This document shows, piece after piece, positions 1 to 7,435 of a stretch of 37,656 bases of DNA. The stretch is from MGBC114844 sp910585855. GTDB taxonomy: Bacteria > Bacillota > Clostridia > Lachnospirales > Lachnospiraceae. Location of the stretch: contig CBFFYP010000045.1 in NCBI GenBank assembly GCA_965646165.1, positions 1-37,656 on the forward strand. Reading direction: 5' to 3'. Both the position numbers and the translations under genes were made by a program. The number at the start of each line of letters is the position of its first letter. The stretch's first letter is position 1. Under the pieces are notes generated by a model. The model saw only the letters and a program-made list of their open reading frames with translations. It was not told the origin of the DNA and searched no databases.

Positions 1-151
1 TTCCTTACACCAATCACGTTTCGCTTGTGGTGAGGGCGAATTGCGCCCCGGTTCGTCCGGTTGGATGAACCGAAATCAGAAGCCCTAGACTTTCTTACCG
101 TTTGGAGCGGAGCAGGCAAAGGACAGGAGCAAACCGCCTCTTGCGTCCGGT
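1..151 (-). repeat. Family B palindromic element, copy B1 (cut by window edge)
   Basis: This is the 5' part of a family B element read on the minus strand, from GGACGC near 151 down to the window edge. It carries the B core hairpin GGGGCG-CAATT-CGCCC. The arm (GGCGGTTTGCTCC and onward) is almost the same as that of copy B7 at the other end of the window and close to B4, so these three form a subfamily. About 30 bp outside the end, ending TTTCACC, is also shared with B5 and B7. It lies downstream of the 494-residue gene, in the same sense as the genes. The other arm is outside the window. Confidence 0.85.
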
Positions 152-239
152 GAAAGCCAACCCTTTCTGGCAGCATCCTATCCTATCTCCAAAAGCCAAA
201 TAAAATCTTCCGAGTTCAGCGTCCCCATACACCATACCT

Positions 240-273
240 AAAAAAACAGCAGCATCAATACCTTGACACTGCC
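240..273 (-). terminator. Rho-independent terminator after the 494-residue repeat protein
   Basis: On the minus strand, 27 bp after the stop codon, a 10-bp stem (GGCAGTGTCA with TGATGCTGCT, including G-T pairs) and a 6-base loop are followed by seven T. This is a standard intrinsic terminator and closes the licD/repeat-protein unit before copy B1. Confidence 0.7.
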
Positions 274-299
274 GTTATCTCATCTATTCTTTCTAAAAA

Positions 300-1784
300 C
301 TATTTCGACTCTACCAAATACCCTTTCGAATGTACAGTATAAGTCTTTACTCCTTTTTGTGTAGAACTTGGCTCTGTTGTAGTATAACGGCTAGCATAAT
401 AATAAACCGTCATATCCTCTTCCAAAGGTGAACCATCTATATCTACCGGATAATTTCTTCCGCTTCGTTTAATTACTTCAATATCATCCAAACTCTTTGA
501 TCTTACCATTGCACCATTCGATCCGAAATAATAGGATTCTTTATCAATATCCTTCCAAGTAGAAGTTTCCATTACACCGCTGTTATTTAAATAAAATCCA
601 TCTCCGTCAATCTCTTTATAACCGGTTGCCATCTGACCTACTACATAACCTTCAAATGTACTGTTTCCTACATCTTCCGCCTTTGCCAGATAATACCACT
701 TACCGCTTAAATTCAGCCATCCAAAATGCATTGCACCTGAAGCATCATAATATTGATAATATTTTCCAGAACTGCTGCCGCTTCCTACCGGACTATTGCT
801 GGTAGAATTAGAAGACTCTTTTACATTGATCCATCCGGTCTGCATCTTTCCAGAAGAAGGATCTAAATAATAATAATACGTTGCATCTGCTGAATCATAA
901 TCACACCATCTGCCCCTTGAATCGGTAGCCATCTGCCCGCCTACCATCTTTCCTTCTTCATCAAAATAGTACCATTCATTATTTAAATTCAACCATGAAT
1001 CCGCCCACTTCATTCCTATCCGTGAACCACTTGTGCCATAATAATAAGTTCCCTCTCGATCCGAATACGATCCTCCCGGACGAATAGAGGAAGAATTACT
1101 GTTATTGATTTCGGAAGCTTTAATAAATCCGGTTCGCATTACACCTTCATTTTCTTTTCCAAAAAAATACTCATTTCCATCAATCTCTACTTCTCCATAG
1201 ACCATCTGTCCATATTCAAATACAACATTCTCTGATTCTACATTATCATCAGCCAGATAATACCACTTATCACCTAACTGAAGCCATCCCTGCACCATTT
1301 CTCCTTCTGCATACCCCTTTGTCCCTGCTGGAGCAAAATAATACCAATTCGAACCAGAAGAGGAACTTCCTGCCATCGGACCGGAAGAATATGAATCTCT
1401 GTCATCATTCGCTTCTACCTTTCTCCAGCCAGTTGCCATTGCACCATTTGAATCAAAATAGTAATCCACTCCGTTTAATGTCTGCCAGCCTTTCAGCATC
1501 ACACCATCCGAATCCATATAATACCAAAGATTATTGCTCTTTACCCACTGATTGCGATAACGAACTCCATTCGCATAATAATACCATACCGTTTCTCTTC
1601 CGCTTACTTCAGACACCCAGCCGTTTTTTGTTGTCGATGTGGATATTGTTGTATTTGTATTTGTTGTTCCCGGCGAAGTACTGTTTGGTGCATTAGTAGG
1701 TGCTGCAAAACTCATGGTTGCCATTCCCATCATCAACAATGCTGCTGCCGGTACTGCAGCCAGCATTTTTACTTTTCTTCTCAT
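300..1784 (-). CDS. Secreted cell-wall/choline-binding repeat protein, 494 aa
   Basis: A signal peptide (residues 1-28: basic start, then an Ala/Met-rich hydrophobic stretch ending SFAA) and a Thr/Asn/Ser linker lead into tandem aromatic repeats of the CW_binding_1 (choline/glucan-binding) type, with motifs such as W-Y-Y and G-x-M-x-x-G-W through most of the protein. No catalytic domain or LPXTG anchor is visible, so it probably binds the wall by its repeats only. Three Ser/Gly-rich inserts (about residues 128-145, 228-245 and 322-340) interrupt repeats at similar places. The C-terminal ~40 residues resemble the tail of the neighbouring 287-residue protein, suggesting duplication. The start is ATG with GGAAGG upstream. 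LicD and the second repeat protein sit just upstream, which fits choline as ligand, but a glucan ligand cannot be excluded. Confidence 0.88.
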   Translation of the reverse strand: MRRKVKMLAAVPAAALLMMGMATMSFAAPTNAPNSTSPGTTNTNTTISTSTTKNGWVSEVSGRETVWYYYANGVRYRNQWVKSNNLWYYMDSDGVMLKGWQTLNGVDYYFDSNGAMATGWRKVEANDDRDSYSSGPMAGSSSSGSNWYYFAPAGTKGYAEGEMVQGWLQLGDKWYYLADDNVESENVVFEYGQMVYGEVEIDGNEYFFGKENEGVMRTGFIKASEINNSNSSSIRPGGSYSDREGTYYYGTSGSRIGMKWADSWLNLNNEWYYFDEEGKMVGGQMATDSRGRWCDYDSADATYYYYLDPSSGKMQTGWINVKESSNSTSNSPVGSGSSSGKYYQYYDASGAMHFGWLNLSGKWYYLAKAEDVGNSTFEGYVVGQMATGYKEIDGDGFYLNNSGVMETSTWKDIDKESYYFGSNGAMVRSKSLDDIEVIKRSGRNYPVDIDGSPLEEDMTVYYYASRYTTTEPSSTQKGVKTYTVHSKGYLVESK

Positions 1785-1873
1785 GTTAATACTTCCTTCC
1801 CTTCTGAATTATCCGTCTTAACAAATTCTGCTCTAACCCCTTAATATCCCATTTTTTATACAGGTATTTCCAT

Positions 1874-1902
1874 ATTTTATCACTTATTCTAATTCAGAAC
1901 AA
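1874..1902 (-). promoter_or_regulatory. Candidate SigA promoter of the 494-residue repeat protein
   Basis: The minus strand shows TTGTTC (1902-1897), a 17-base spacer and TAAAAT (1879-1874) preceded by TGA, i.e. an extended -10. It lies about 90 bp before the ATG in the gap after the 287-residue gene, so the downstream repeat gene may have its own promoter. Confidence 0.5.
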
Positions 1903-1906
1903 GCCC

Positions 1907-2770
1907 CTATTCGTTCACTGTGTATGTCCCGGCACTTCCTTTGCCGTATACATTCATCGTATATGTAGAATATTCACCTGATGCTACAGGTTTTGTTACT
2001 GTCCAGTATCCGTCCACATAATATATGGTACGTGAAGTTACCAGTCTTCCGCTTGCATTAAATGCATACGTAACAGAATCAATCGTAGTTACATAAAGAT
2101 CATAAGACGATCTTCCTGTTAATACTTTTCCATCTATTCCTGCATAATAAGTGTAGTTATCTACCTTTACCCAAGAATCCTTTTTCATAATTCCGCTTGC
2201 ACTAAAATAATACTTATCACCATCTAATGTAAGCATTCTGCCCTGCTGCATTCTGCCGTCTATTTCGTCAAAATAGTAGGTATTTCCTTGAATCGTAACC
2301 AATCCAGTCAACATCTGACCCTCTTCATACTCAAACATCTGACTGTCTGCAAAATAGTACCAATCTCCGTCAATTTTCTGCCAACCTGTTACCATAATGC
2401 CGTCTTCATCAAAATAATACCAGTAAAACGGAGTTGTAGGAGTAATATCTTCCTCTCCCGGCGGATAAAGCTGCTGCCAGCCTGTCACCATAATACCATC
2501 TTCATTAAAATAACGTCCTTCCGCATAGCCGGTTCCCCATCCTATTTCCATATTACCGTCCTCATTGACATAATACCACAAACTGGTTTCCGGATCATTA
2601 ATCCAACTTAACACCTTCATTTTATCGTTCTGATAGTAGTGCCATACAGTTTCCCCATCCTCCCATTCTCGTATCCATCCGTTATTTTCCGCATGACCCG
2701 TGATGGAGGCTGCTGACAGCGCAATTATTGCTGCTATCATTGCAATTATACTTTTTGTCCTACGTTTCAA
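1907..2770 (-). CDS. Secreted cell-wall/choline-binding repeat protein, 287 aa
   Basis: A basic N-terminus and hydrophobic stretch (residues 1-27, ending GHAEN) form a signal peptide. Tandem repeats of the CW_binding_1 type follow, with WYY(F/V), EDG(N/I)M and GW motifs over about residues 30-230. The last 40 residues (YTMNVYGKG and onward) match the tail of the 494-residue paralogue. No enzymatic domain is seen. The start is TTG: the minus strand reads AGGTGGTG about 8 bases before it, and no upstream ATG keeps the full signal peptide. It lies 102 bp after licD and may be co-transcribed with it; a weak -10-like TATACT is also present in that gap. It probably binds choline or another glycan on the cell surface. 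Confidence 0.87.
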   Translation of the reverse strand: MKRRTKSIIAMIAAIIALSAASITGHAENNGWIREWEDGETVWHYYQNDKMKVLSWINDPETSLWYYVNEDGNMEIGWGTGYAEGRYFNEDGIMVTGWQQLYPPGEEDITPTTPFYWYYFDEDGIMVTGWQKIDGDWYYFADSQMFEYEEGQMLTGLVTIQGNTYYFDEIDGRMQQGRMLTLDGDKYYFSASGIMKKDSWVKVDNYTYYAGIDGKVLTGRSSYDLYVTTIDSVTYAFNASGRLVTSRTIYYVDGYWTVTKPVASGEYSTYTMNVYGKGSAGTYTVNE

Positions 2771-2872
2771 TTCTAATCACCACCTGACCACTCTTATTAG
2801 ACACTTTTACAGTATAACTGAATTGTAACATTCTGCTCCCGCTGAATCAATATCTTTTCATTTTCGAAATTC

Positions 2873-3715
2873 TTACATTTTTCCTACAAAAAATCCTTTG
2901 CCTTTGATATCCCCATGTGTAGCAACTCTTTTCTCTTTCGGAGGCGGTGTCATATAATCTCCATATACCACAGTCAGCACGGCATCCCAGTCTTTCGGTG
3001 CCATCATCAGATAGCCTTCAAATTCCAATTCCGTCCTTTCCTCCGCTTCCTTTGGTATTGTCATATGCACAAAATCCGGCTGATAATTGCTCCAATAAAG
3101 CCGTTTTCGCTTTCCGTTTTCCTGTGCCCGTGCCGCTGTCTTCTCCCACCGATAAATCCGCTGCATCGAAAAGCACTTTCCAACCGCTGCCAAAACTGCT
3201 ACCTGAATCCGACTGATTCCCCGATACTTTTTTAAATCTAACCTATACCGATGTGCCATTGCCATTCCATAGATCACTTTCATTCGAAGAATCTGAAGTT
3301 TCTGAGCAATTTTTCCCTCTGCAATTTCATCTAATACAAATAAATCAACACAGATGTGGTTCAATTCTTCTTTATAAAATGCAGTTTCCCGATTCGGCAC
3401 ACATTTTCGACTGTTTTCATAAATAATCTTAGGTGTAAAATCATAAAATACTGTCCCTTTGCACGCTTGATCCGGAAACCAGATATGAAGCCCTTTTTTT
3501 AGTTCCTTTGGTGCAATCCGAAGAAACTTTTCATAATCTTTTCGCAAAAAAGCGAGATCTACATCATCATCCCAAGGAATAAATCCATGATGGCGTACTG
3601 CACCAATTAAAGTTCCGGCGTCTAACCGATATTCGATCTGATGCTTCCTGCAAATCCGATCCACTTCCAGCAAAATCTCTAGGTTTGCCTGATGAATTTT
3701 CTCTATTATTGTCAT
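2873..3715 (-). CDS. licD: LicD-family phosphotransferase (phosphocholine-type), 280 aa
   Basis: The protein belongs to the LicD family (PF04991), which transfers phosphocholine or a related phospho-substituent from a CDP-activated donor to glycans. The family signature is clear at residues 34-60: GTLIGAVRHHGFIPWDDDVD, with the acidic DDD expected to bind metal, followed by a typical KDY pattern. The length is normal and there is no membrane segment, so it should act in the cytoplasm on a polysaccharide or teichoic-acid precursor. The start is ATG, with AAGGAA about 11 bases upstream. The first gene of a short unit, it is followed by two cell-wall-binding repeat proteins and preceded by repeat elements. 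The substituent is not determined by sequence; ribitol-phosphate-type transferases share this fold. Confidence 0.85.
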   Translation of the reverse strand: MTIIEKIHQANLEILLEVDRICRKHQIEYRLDAGTLIGAVRHHGFIPWDDDVDLAFLRKDYEKFLRIAPKELKKGLHIWFPDQACKGTVFYDFTPKIIYENSRKCVPNRETAFYKEELNHICVDLFVLDEIAEGKIAQKLQILRMKVIYGMAMAHRYRLDLKKYRGISRIQVAVLAAVGKCFSMQRIYRWEKTAARAQENGKRKRLYWSNYQPDFVHMTIPKEAEERTELEFEGYLMMAPKDWDAVLTVVYGDYMTPPPKEKRVATHGDIKGKGFFVGKM

Positions 3716-3788
3716 AACTATTCATTCCTTACTTTTATTTTACCTATATTTAAAAAATCCTGATAAGATATGTTTTCGTAGAGAGGAC

Positions 3789-4113
3789 GCCAGATGCGAA
3801 TCCCCCAAGCAGCCTGCTGTTCCGGTTTCCAAAAAGCAAGAAGTTCTAAAACTTCTGCATCCCAACACATCCAATCGGACAGACCGGGGCGCAATTCGCC
3901 CTCATGGCAGCCAAAATGAAACGGGCATATCAAAGGATACAACCTGCCGTAGCAAAACAGCTTCTCTTTCTTACGGGCTAAACACGCCCCTTTTTTTGCA
4001 TACCCTGCATGGAAGCAGGATATGCAAAAAATCTTAGATTTTCTGGCAGAAGTTAAGAACTTCTAACTTTTTTCCAAAGTCACTGCAGTCTGCCTAGGGG
4101 ATTCGCATCTGGC
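3789..4113 (+). repeat. Family B palindromic element, copy B2
   Basis: The outer arms are 17 bp and fully complementary: GCCAGATGCGAATCCCC with GGGGATTCGCATCTGGC. Inner complementary stretches (GCAGcCTGC with GCAGtCTGC, and the AGAAGTTCT regions) follow. The core holds GGGGCG-CAATT-CGCCC, GGGC-TAAACAC-GCCCC and a hairpin with a T7/A6 base (GCATAccCTGC with GCAGgaTATGC). The ends are GGAC|GCC and GGC|TGTTTCTTG. It is antisense to the genes, upstream of licD, and is followed by a spacer and C-type element. Confidence 0.9.
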
Positions 4114-4168
4114 TGTTTCTTGACTCCAGGAAAAAACAAAAAAAATGACATCAAAACGTTTCCAAGAG

Positions 4169-4270
4169 TCTGTTTCTTATCCCGATATATATTAATTTCA
4201 CAGTTAATTTTTTATCACATTACTAATTTTTCACTATAACACGAAATAACAAATTCTTAATTAAATGCAA
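4169..4270 (+). repeat. C-type small element, degenerate copy
   Basis: This AT-rich stretch aligns with the C element at 30603-30722: both have CTGTTT or TTGTTT, then TATCCC and GATATAT or AATATAT, and similar runs up to TTCTTAA. The right terminal repeat is missing. It follows copy B2 with the same ~55-bp spacer (AAAAAACAAAAAAAATGACATC) seen beside B6. Confidence 0.6.
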
Positions 4271-4322
4271 GGAAGTCCGCACACTGCTATTTCTTTTCTC
4301 TCTTTTGGCTTGGATGTACATA

Positions 4323-4536
4323 GCCGAAATCCCAAGAGAGATCTATGAAGGGTCGTCATTTCCCGTTGGCACTTAGACGCTGTATTTTAGCGTCTTATGT
4401 GTCCGCTACGAGGAAATGTAAGGAGCTGTAGGAAAATAAGTGATACAGATTGCGCAGGATATTTCTTCGAGGGTGTATATCCAAAAACGTAGGCGTAGCA
4501 AGCGAACCCGAAATAGACCTCTCTTGGGATTTTGGT
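4323..4536 (+). repeat. Family A palindromic element, copy A4 (enlarged, 214 bp)
   Basis: The outer arms GCCGAAATCCCAAGAGAG and CTCTCTTGGGATTTTGGT pair with G-U wobbles, and the A core (CATTTCCCG, the AGACGCT/AGCGTCT hairpin, GGAAATG) is present. About 70 extra bases between GGAAATG and the 3' arm add further possible stems and replace the usual GNRA hairpin. The element starts 9 bp after the rfbH stop codon. Confidence 0.85.
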
Positions 4537-4545
4537 GTCCTCCCC

Positions 4546-5880
4546 CTAACAAGCTTTTCGGATTACATCTGCCATATAATCTAACATTTCATCTGTCATT
4601 CCTGGATAAACCCCTACCCAAAAACTATGATTCATAATTCGGTCGGTTTCTTCTAATGTTCCGACAATTCGATAACCGCTCCCTGTTTTACGCATCTCAT
4701 CAAAGCAAGGATGTCTGGTCAAATTTCCGGCAAACAGCATCCTTGTCTGTATTCCTTTTGCTTCCAGATATTGTACCATCTGATTTCGATCTGTTCCCTC
4801 TTTACAAGTGATTAAAAATCCAAACCAGCTTGGTTTCGAATTAGGGCAGGCTTCCGGCAGAATCAGCCAATCGGTGCAATCGGAAAGGGCTGTCTTTAAA
4901 TGTTCAAAATTATGTCGGCGTTTTTCCACAAATGAAGGAAATTTTTTTAGCTGTGCACATCCCACGGCTGCCTGCATATCAGTTGCTTTTAAATTGTATC
5001 CAAAATGAGAATAGACATATTTATGATCATAGCCTAATGGTAATTCTCCATACTGTTTATCAAATCGATGCCCACAACGGTTATCTGTTCCAGAAGGGCA
5101 GACACAGTCCCGCCCCCAATCCCGAAACGACCGAATCAGCTTATGCAGCAGCGGATTGTTGGTATAAACTGCACCGCCCTCTCCCATTGTCATATGATGG
5201 GGCGGATAAAAACTAGAGGTTCCAATATCACCAATTGTTCCGGTCAGCTTTGTTTCTCCATTGATCTGATATTCTGAGCCTAATGCATCACAATTATCCT
5301 CTACCAGCCAAAGTCCATGTTGATCACAAAACTTTTTTACGGCTGCAAGATCAAATGGATTTCCCAGTGTATGTGCCAGCATTACTGCTTTTGTTTTATC
5401 GGAAAGTGCATTTTCTAGCTGCCTCACATCAATGTTTGCCTGCGGAATGGTCACATCCAAAAAAACCGGAACTGCTCCATACTGAATCATTGGTGCAACC
5501 GTAGTAGGAAATCCTGCTGCTACGGTAATTACTTCATCCCCTCTTTTAACTCTTTTTTCTCCAAGCAAAGGAGAAGTCAATGCCATAAAAGCTGCCAAAT
5601 TTGCAGAAGAACCCGAATTAACCAGCGAACAATACGAAACTCCAAGATATTTGGCAAACTCCCGTTCAAATTCCTCCGTATATCTTCCAGATGTCAGCCA
5701 AAATTCTAAAGCACTGTCCACCAAATTTTTCATTTCTTCTTTGTCATAGACCCGAGAGGCATATGCAATCCGATCCCCTTTTTGAAATTTTTTTTTCTGA
5801 TTATGAAACCGATCACAGTACGCCTCTGTCATCTTTAAAATCTCTTCCCTTGCCTGTTGTTCTGTCATCCCTTCAAACAT
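4546..5880 (-). CDS. rfbH: CDP-4-dehydro-6-deoxyglucose 3-dehydrase (E1), PMP/[2Fe-2S]
   Basis: This is the E1 enzyme of 3,6-dideoxyhexose synthesis: it removes the C3 hydroxyl of CDP-4-keto-6-deoxyglucose using PMP and a [2Fe-2S] cluster. The fold is aminotransferase-like, but the usual PLP lysine is replaced by His in FYPPHHMTMGEGG, the E1 hallmark. The iron-sulfur cysteines are visible as C-x-C-x7-C (CVCPSGTDNRC) plus an earlier Cys in EDNCDALG, about 60 residues upstream. Length (444 aa) is normal. I chose the second ATG (5880), which has GGAG seven bases upstream; an ATG at 5886 sits too close to that site. It overlaps the end of rfbG by 8 bp, so translation is probably coupled. No E3 reductase or later C4-reductase gene is seen in the window. 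Confidence 0.95.
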   Translation of the reverse strand: MFEGMTEQQAREEILKMTEAYCDRFHNQKKKFQKGDRIAYASRVYDKEEMKNLVDSALEFWLTSGRYTEEFEREFAKYLGVSYCSLVNSGSSANLAAFMALTSPLLGEKRVKRGDEVITVAAGFPTTVAPMIQYGAVPVFLDVTIPQANIDVRQLENALSDKTKAVMLAHTLGNPFDLAAVKKFCDQHGLWLVEDNCDALGSEYQINGETKLTGTIGDIGTSSFYPPHHMTMGEGGAVYTNNPLLHKLIRSFRDWGRDCVCPSGTDNRCGHRFDKQYGELPLGYDHKYVYSHFGYNLKATDMQAAVGCAQLKKFPSFVEKRRHNFEHLKTALSDCTDWLILPEACPNSKPSWFGFLITCKEGTDRNQMVQYLEAKGIQTRMLFAGNLTRHPCFDEMRKTGSGYRIVGTLEETDRIMNHSFWVGVYPGMTDEMLDYMADVIRKAC

Positions 5881-6940
5881 GCTCATTCTCCTTTTTTATA
5901 AATGCTTCTATCTGCTGTTCCATACACTTTTCTGTATCTTTGCCTGCTGCATAAATCTTAGACCATTCCACGACTTTCTGCAGTGCCTCATCCACTCCCC
6001 AAACTGGTTTCCAGCCAAAAACTTTCTTTATCCGTGAACAATCCAACTTTAAAAAATTTGCCTCATGAGGTCCGTTTTCCTGCTGACTTACCCAGCTAAT
6101 TCCTTCTCCCCAAAGACGGCAAAACCGCTCTGCCAATTCTCCGGTCGTAATACAGTCCTTTTCATCTGGTCCTACATTATAATATCCCGCATAGTTTCTA
6201 TCTTTATACTGCTGCTGTGCAATCATCAGATAGGCACTTAACGGCTCTAATACATGCTGATAAGGACGAGTGGAATATGGATTTCTTACTACAATCGGCT
6301 CTCCCTTTATCGCCGCCCTTACACAGTCAGGAACAATCCGATAATCAGCAAAATCTCCGCCGCCAATTACATTTCCGGCACGAGCCGTCGAAACCGCAGC
6401 CGCCCCATCCGCAAAAAAAGAATTTTTATAACTATGTGTTACCAATTCCGAACAAGACTTACTGTTTGAATACGGATCATATCCATCTAACGGGTCGTCT
6501 TCCCGATAGCCCCATTCCCATTCCCTATTATAATAAACCTTATCCGTTGTAATATTTAAAAAAGACTTCACACAGCTATTTTGACGCACACATTCTAAAA
6601 CATAAACCGTTCCCATCACATTGGTTTCATAAGTATAAACTGGATCTTTATAAGAATCCCGAACAATCGGCTGAGCCGCCAAATGAAAAACAATTTCCGG
6701 CTTTGTCTTATCAAACACCCGCATCAATTTCTCCCGATCCCGAATATCTCCTATTACCGAAAGCATAGTCTGATCCAAACTTGTCATTTCATACAGACTG
6801 GGATTGGTCGGCGGTGCTAACGAATAACCAATTACTTCTGCTCCCGCCATAACAAGCATTTTAGACAGCCAAGTCCCTTTAAACCCAGTATGCCCCGTGA
6901 TCAATACAGACTTTCCTTTATAAAAATTTGTGTCAAACAT
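5873..6940 (-). CDS. rfbG: CDP-glucose 4,6-dehydratase
   Basis: An NAD-dependent extended short-chain dehydrogenase that converts CDP-glucose to CDP-4-keto-6-deoxyglucose, the substrate of RfbH. The Rossmann motif GHTGFKGTW lies at residues 16-24, the D-(I)-R-D region near 66-68, the TTDKVYYN catalytic region near 150-157, and the active YxxxK as YSNSK near 176. These are characteristic of RfbG rather than RfbB, whose motif is GGAGFIG. Length (355 aa) is normal. The ATG is preceded by GGAGAAACATC. It overlaps rfbH at its end and lies 42 bp after the small two-CxxC gene. Its CDP-glucose substrate is made by rfbF in the same cluster. Confidence 0.95.
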   Translation of the reverse strand: MFDTNFYKGKSVLITGHTGFKGTWLSKMLVMAGAEVIGYSLAPPTNPSLYEMTSLDQTMLSVIGDIRDREKLMRVFDKTKPEIVFHLAAQPIVRDSYKDPVYTYETNVMGTVYVLECVRQNSCVKSFLNITTDKVYYNREWEWGYREDDPLDGYDPYSNSKSCSELVTHSYKNSFFADGAAAVSTARAGNVIGGGDFADYRIVPDCVRAAIKGEPIVVRNPYSTRPYQHVLEPLSAYLMIAQQQYKDRNYAGYYNVGPDEKDCITTGELAERFCRLWGEGISWVSQQENGPHEANFLKLDCSRIKKVFGWKPVWGVDEALQKVVEWSKIYAAGKDTEKCMEQQIEAFIKKENEHV

Positions 6941-6982
6941 GATGTTTCTCCTTTCCTGCTAATTATTATCTTTCATTCCTAT

Positions 6983-7222
6983 TTATTTTTTAATCTCTCT
7001 ATTTTGCAGTTTAGAACAAACCACACAAAACCCCATCTCATCTACTTCCATAGGACGAAAATACCTTCTAAGATTATCTGCCAAAACAGAATCTTTTCCT
7101 CCAATCCGTTTTGGCATATTCGGTTTATATCCTCTATGATGACACGCCAGACATTCATTTATCCATTTTAATGCCTCTGGATAACTTTTTAAATATAGCT
7201 CTATCTCCCTCTGATACATCAT
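6983..7222 (-). CDS. Small two-CxxC protein, 79 aa, function unknown
   Basis: I do not recognise a characterised family. The protein has an amphipathic start (EIELYLKSYPEALKWINE), then C-x2-C at residues 24-27 (CLACHHRGYKP), a basic middle (RRYFRP) and a second C-x2-C at 66-69 (CVVC). This is a zinc-ribbon or rubredoxin-like knuckle pair. The open frame runs to 7276, but the extra N-terminus would come from repeat A2; the ATG at 7222 has GGAG 9 bases upstream and is preferred. It lies directly upstream of rfbG and rfbH. RfbH needs an electron-transfer partner that is not otherwise seen here, so an electron-carrier role is conceivable, but zinc binding is at least as likely. Confidence 0.7.
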   Translation of the reverse strand: MMYQREIELYLKSYPEALKWINECLACHHRGYKPNMPKRIGGKDSVLADNLRRYFRPMEVDEMGFCVVCSKLQNREIKK

Positions 7223-7264
7223 ACCAACTTTCTCCGCCACTCTACTTTCCGGCTGAATCGCACA

Positions 7265-7405
7265 GCTAAAAGCCAAAGGGTGGTCTGCGCAGGGTCATCA
7301 TTTCCCGTCGGCACTTAGGTGCTGTCTTTTAGCACCTTATGTGTCCGCTACGAGGAAATGCTAAGCGCAAGCGGGCCCGGAGCAGACTTCCCTTTGGCTT
7401 TTAGC
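7265..7405 (+). repeat. Family A palindromic element, copy A2
   Basis: The outer arms GCTAAAAGCCAAAGGG and CCCTTTGGCTTTTAGC are perfectly complementary, with a second stem GTCTGC/GCAGAC past a 2x2 internal loop. The internal hairpin is AGGTGCT/AGCACCT, where other copies have AGACGCT/AGCGTCT: a compensated change. A GC-GCAA-GC hairpin follows. It lies 31 bp after the stop codon of the DUF6056-like gene, and its edge overlaps an extended reading frame of the next gene. Confidence 0.9.
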
Positions 7406-7435
7406 GTCCCCCCTTAGCTTTCAGTGTCCTCCCTT

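Noticed and set aside
3718..3942. 74-residue minus-strand ORF ending just before licD
   Set aside because: Most of it is copy B2 read backwards; a similar ORF in B3 shares only the conserved core (EGELRPGLS...), while the arms give unrelated ends. No clear ribosome site was seen.
4546..5880. Ordinary sugar aminotransferase (DegT/DnrJ type)
   Set aside because: The PLP lysine is replaced by His and the four iron-sulfur cysteines are present, so it is an E1-type dehydrase.
7223..7276. Longer N-terminus for the two-CxxC protein
   Set aside because: The added residues derive partly from the edge of repeat A2, and the ATG at 7222 has the proper ribosome site.
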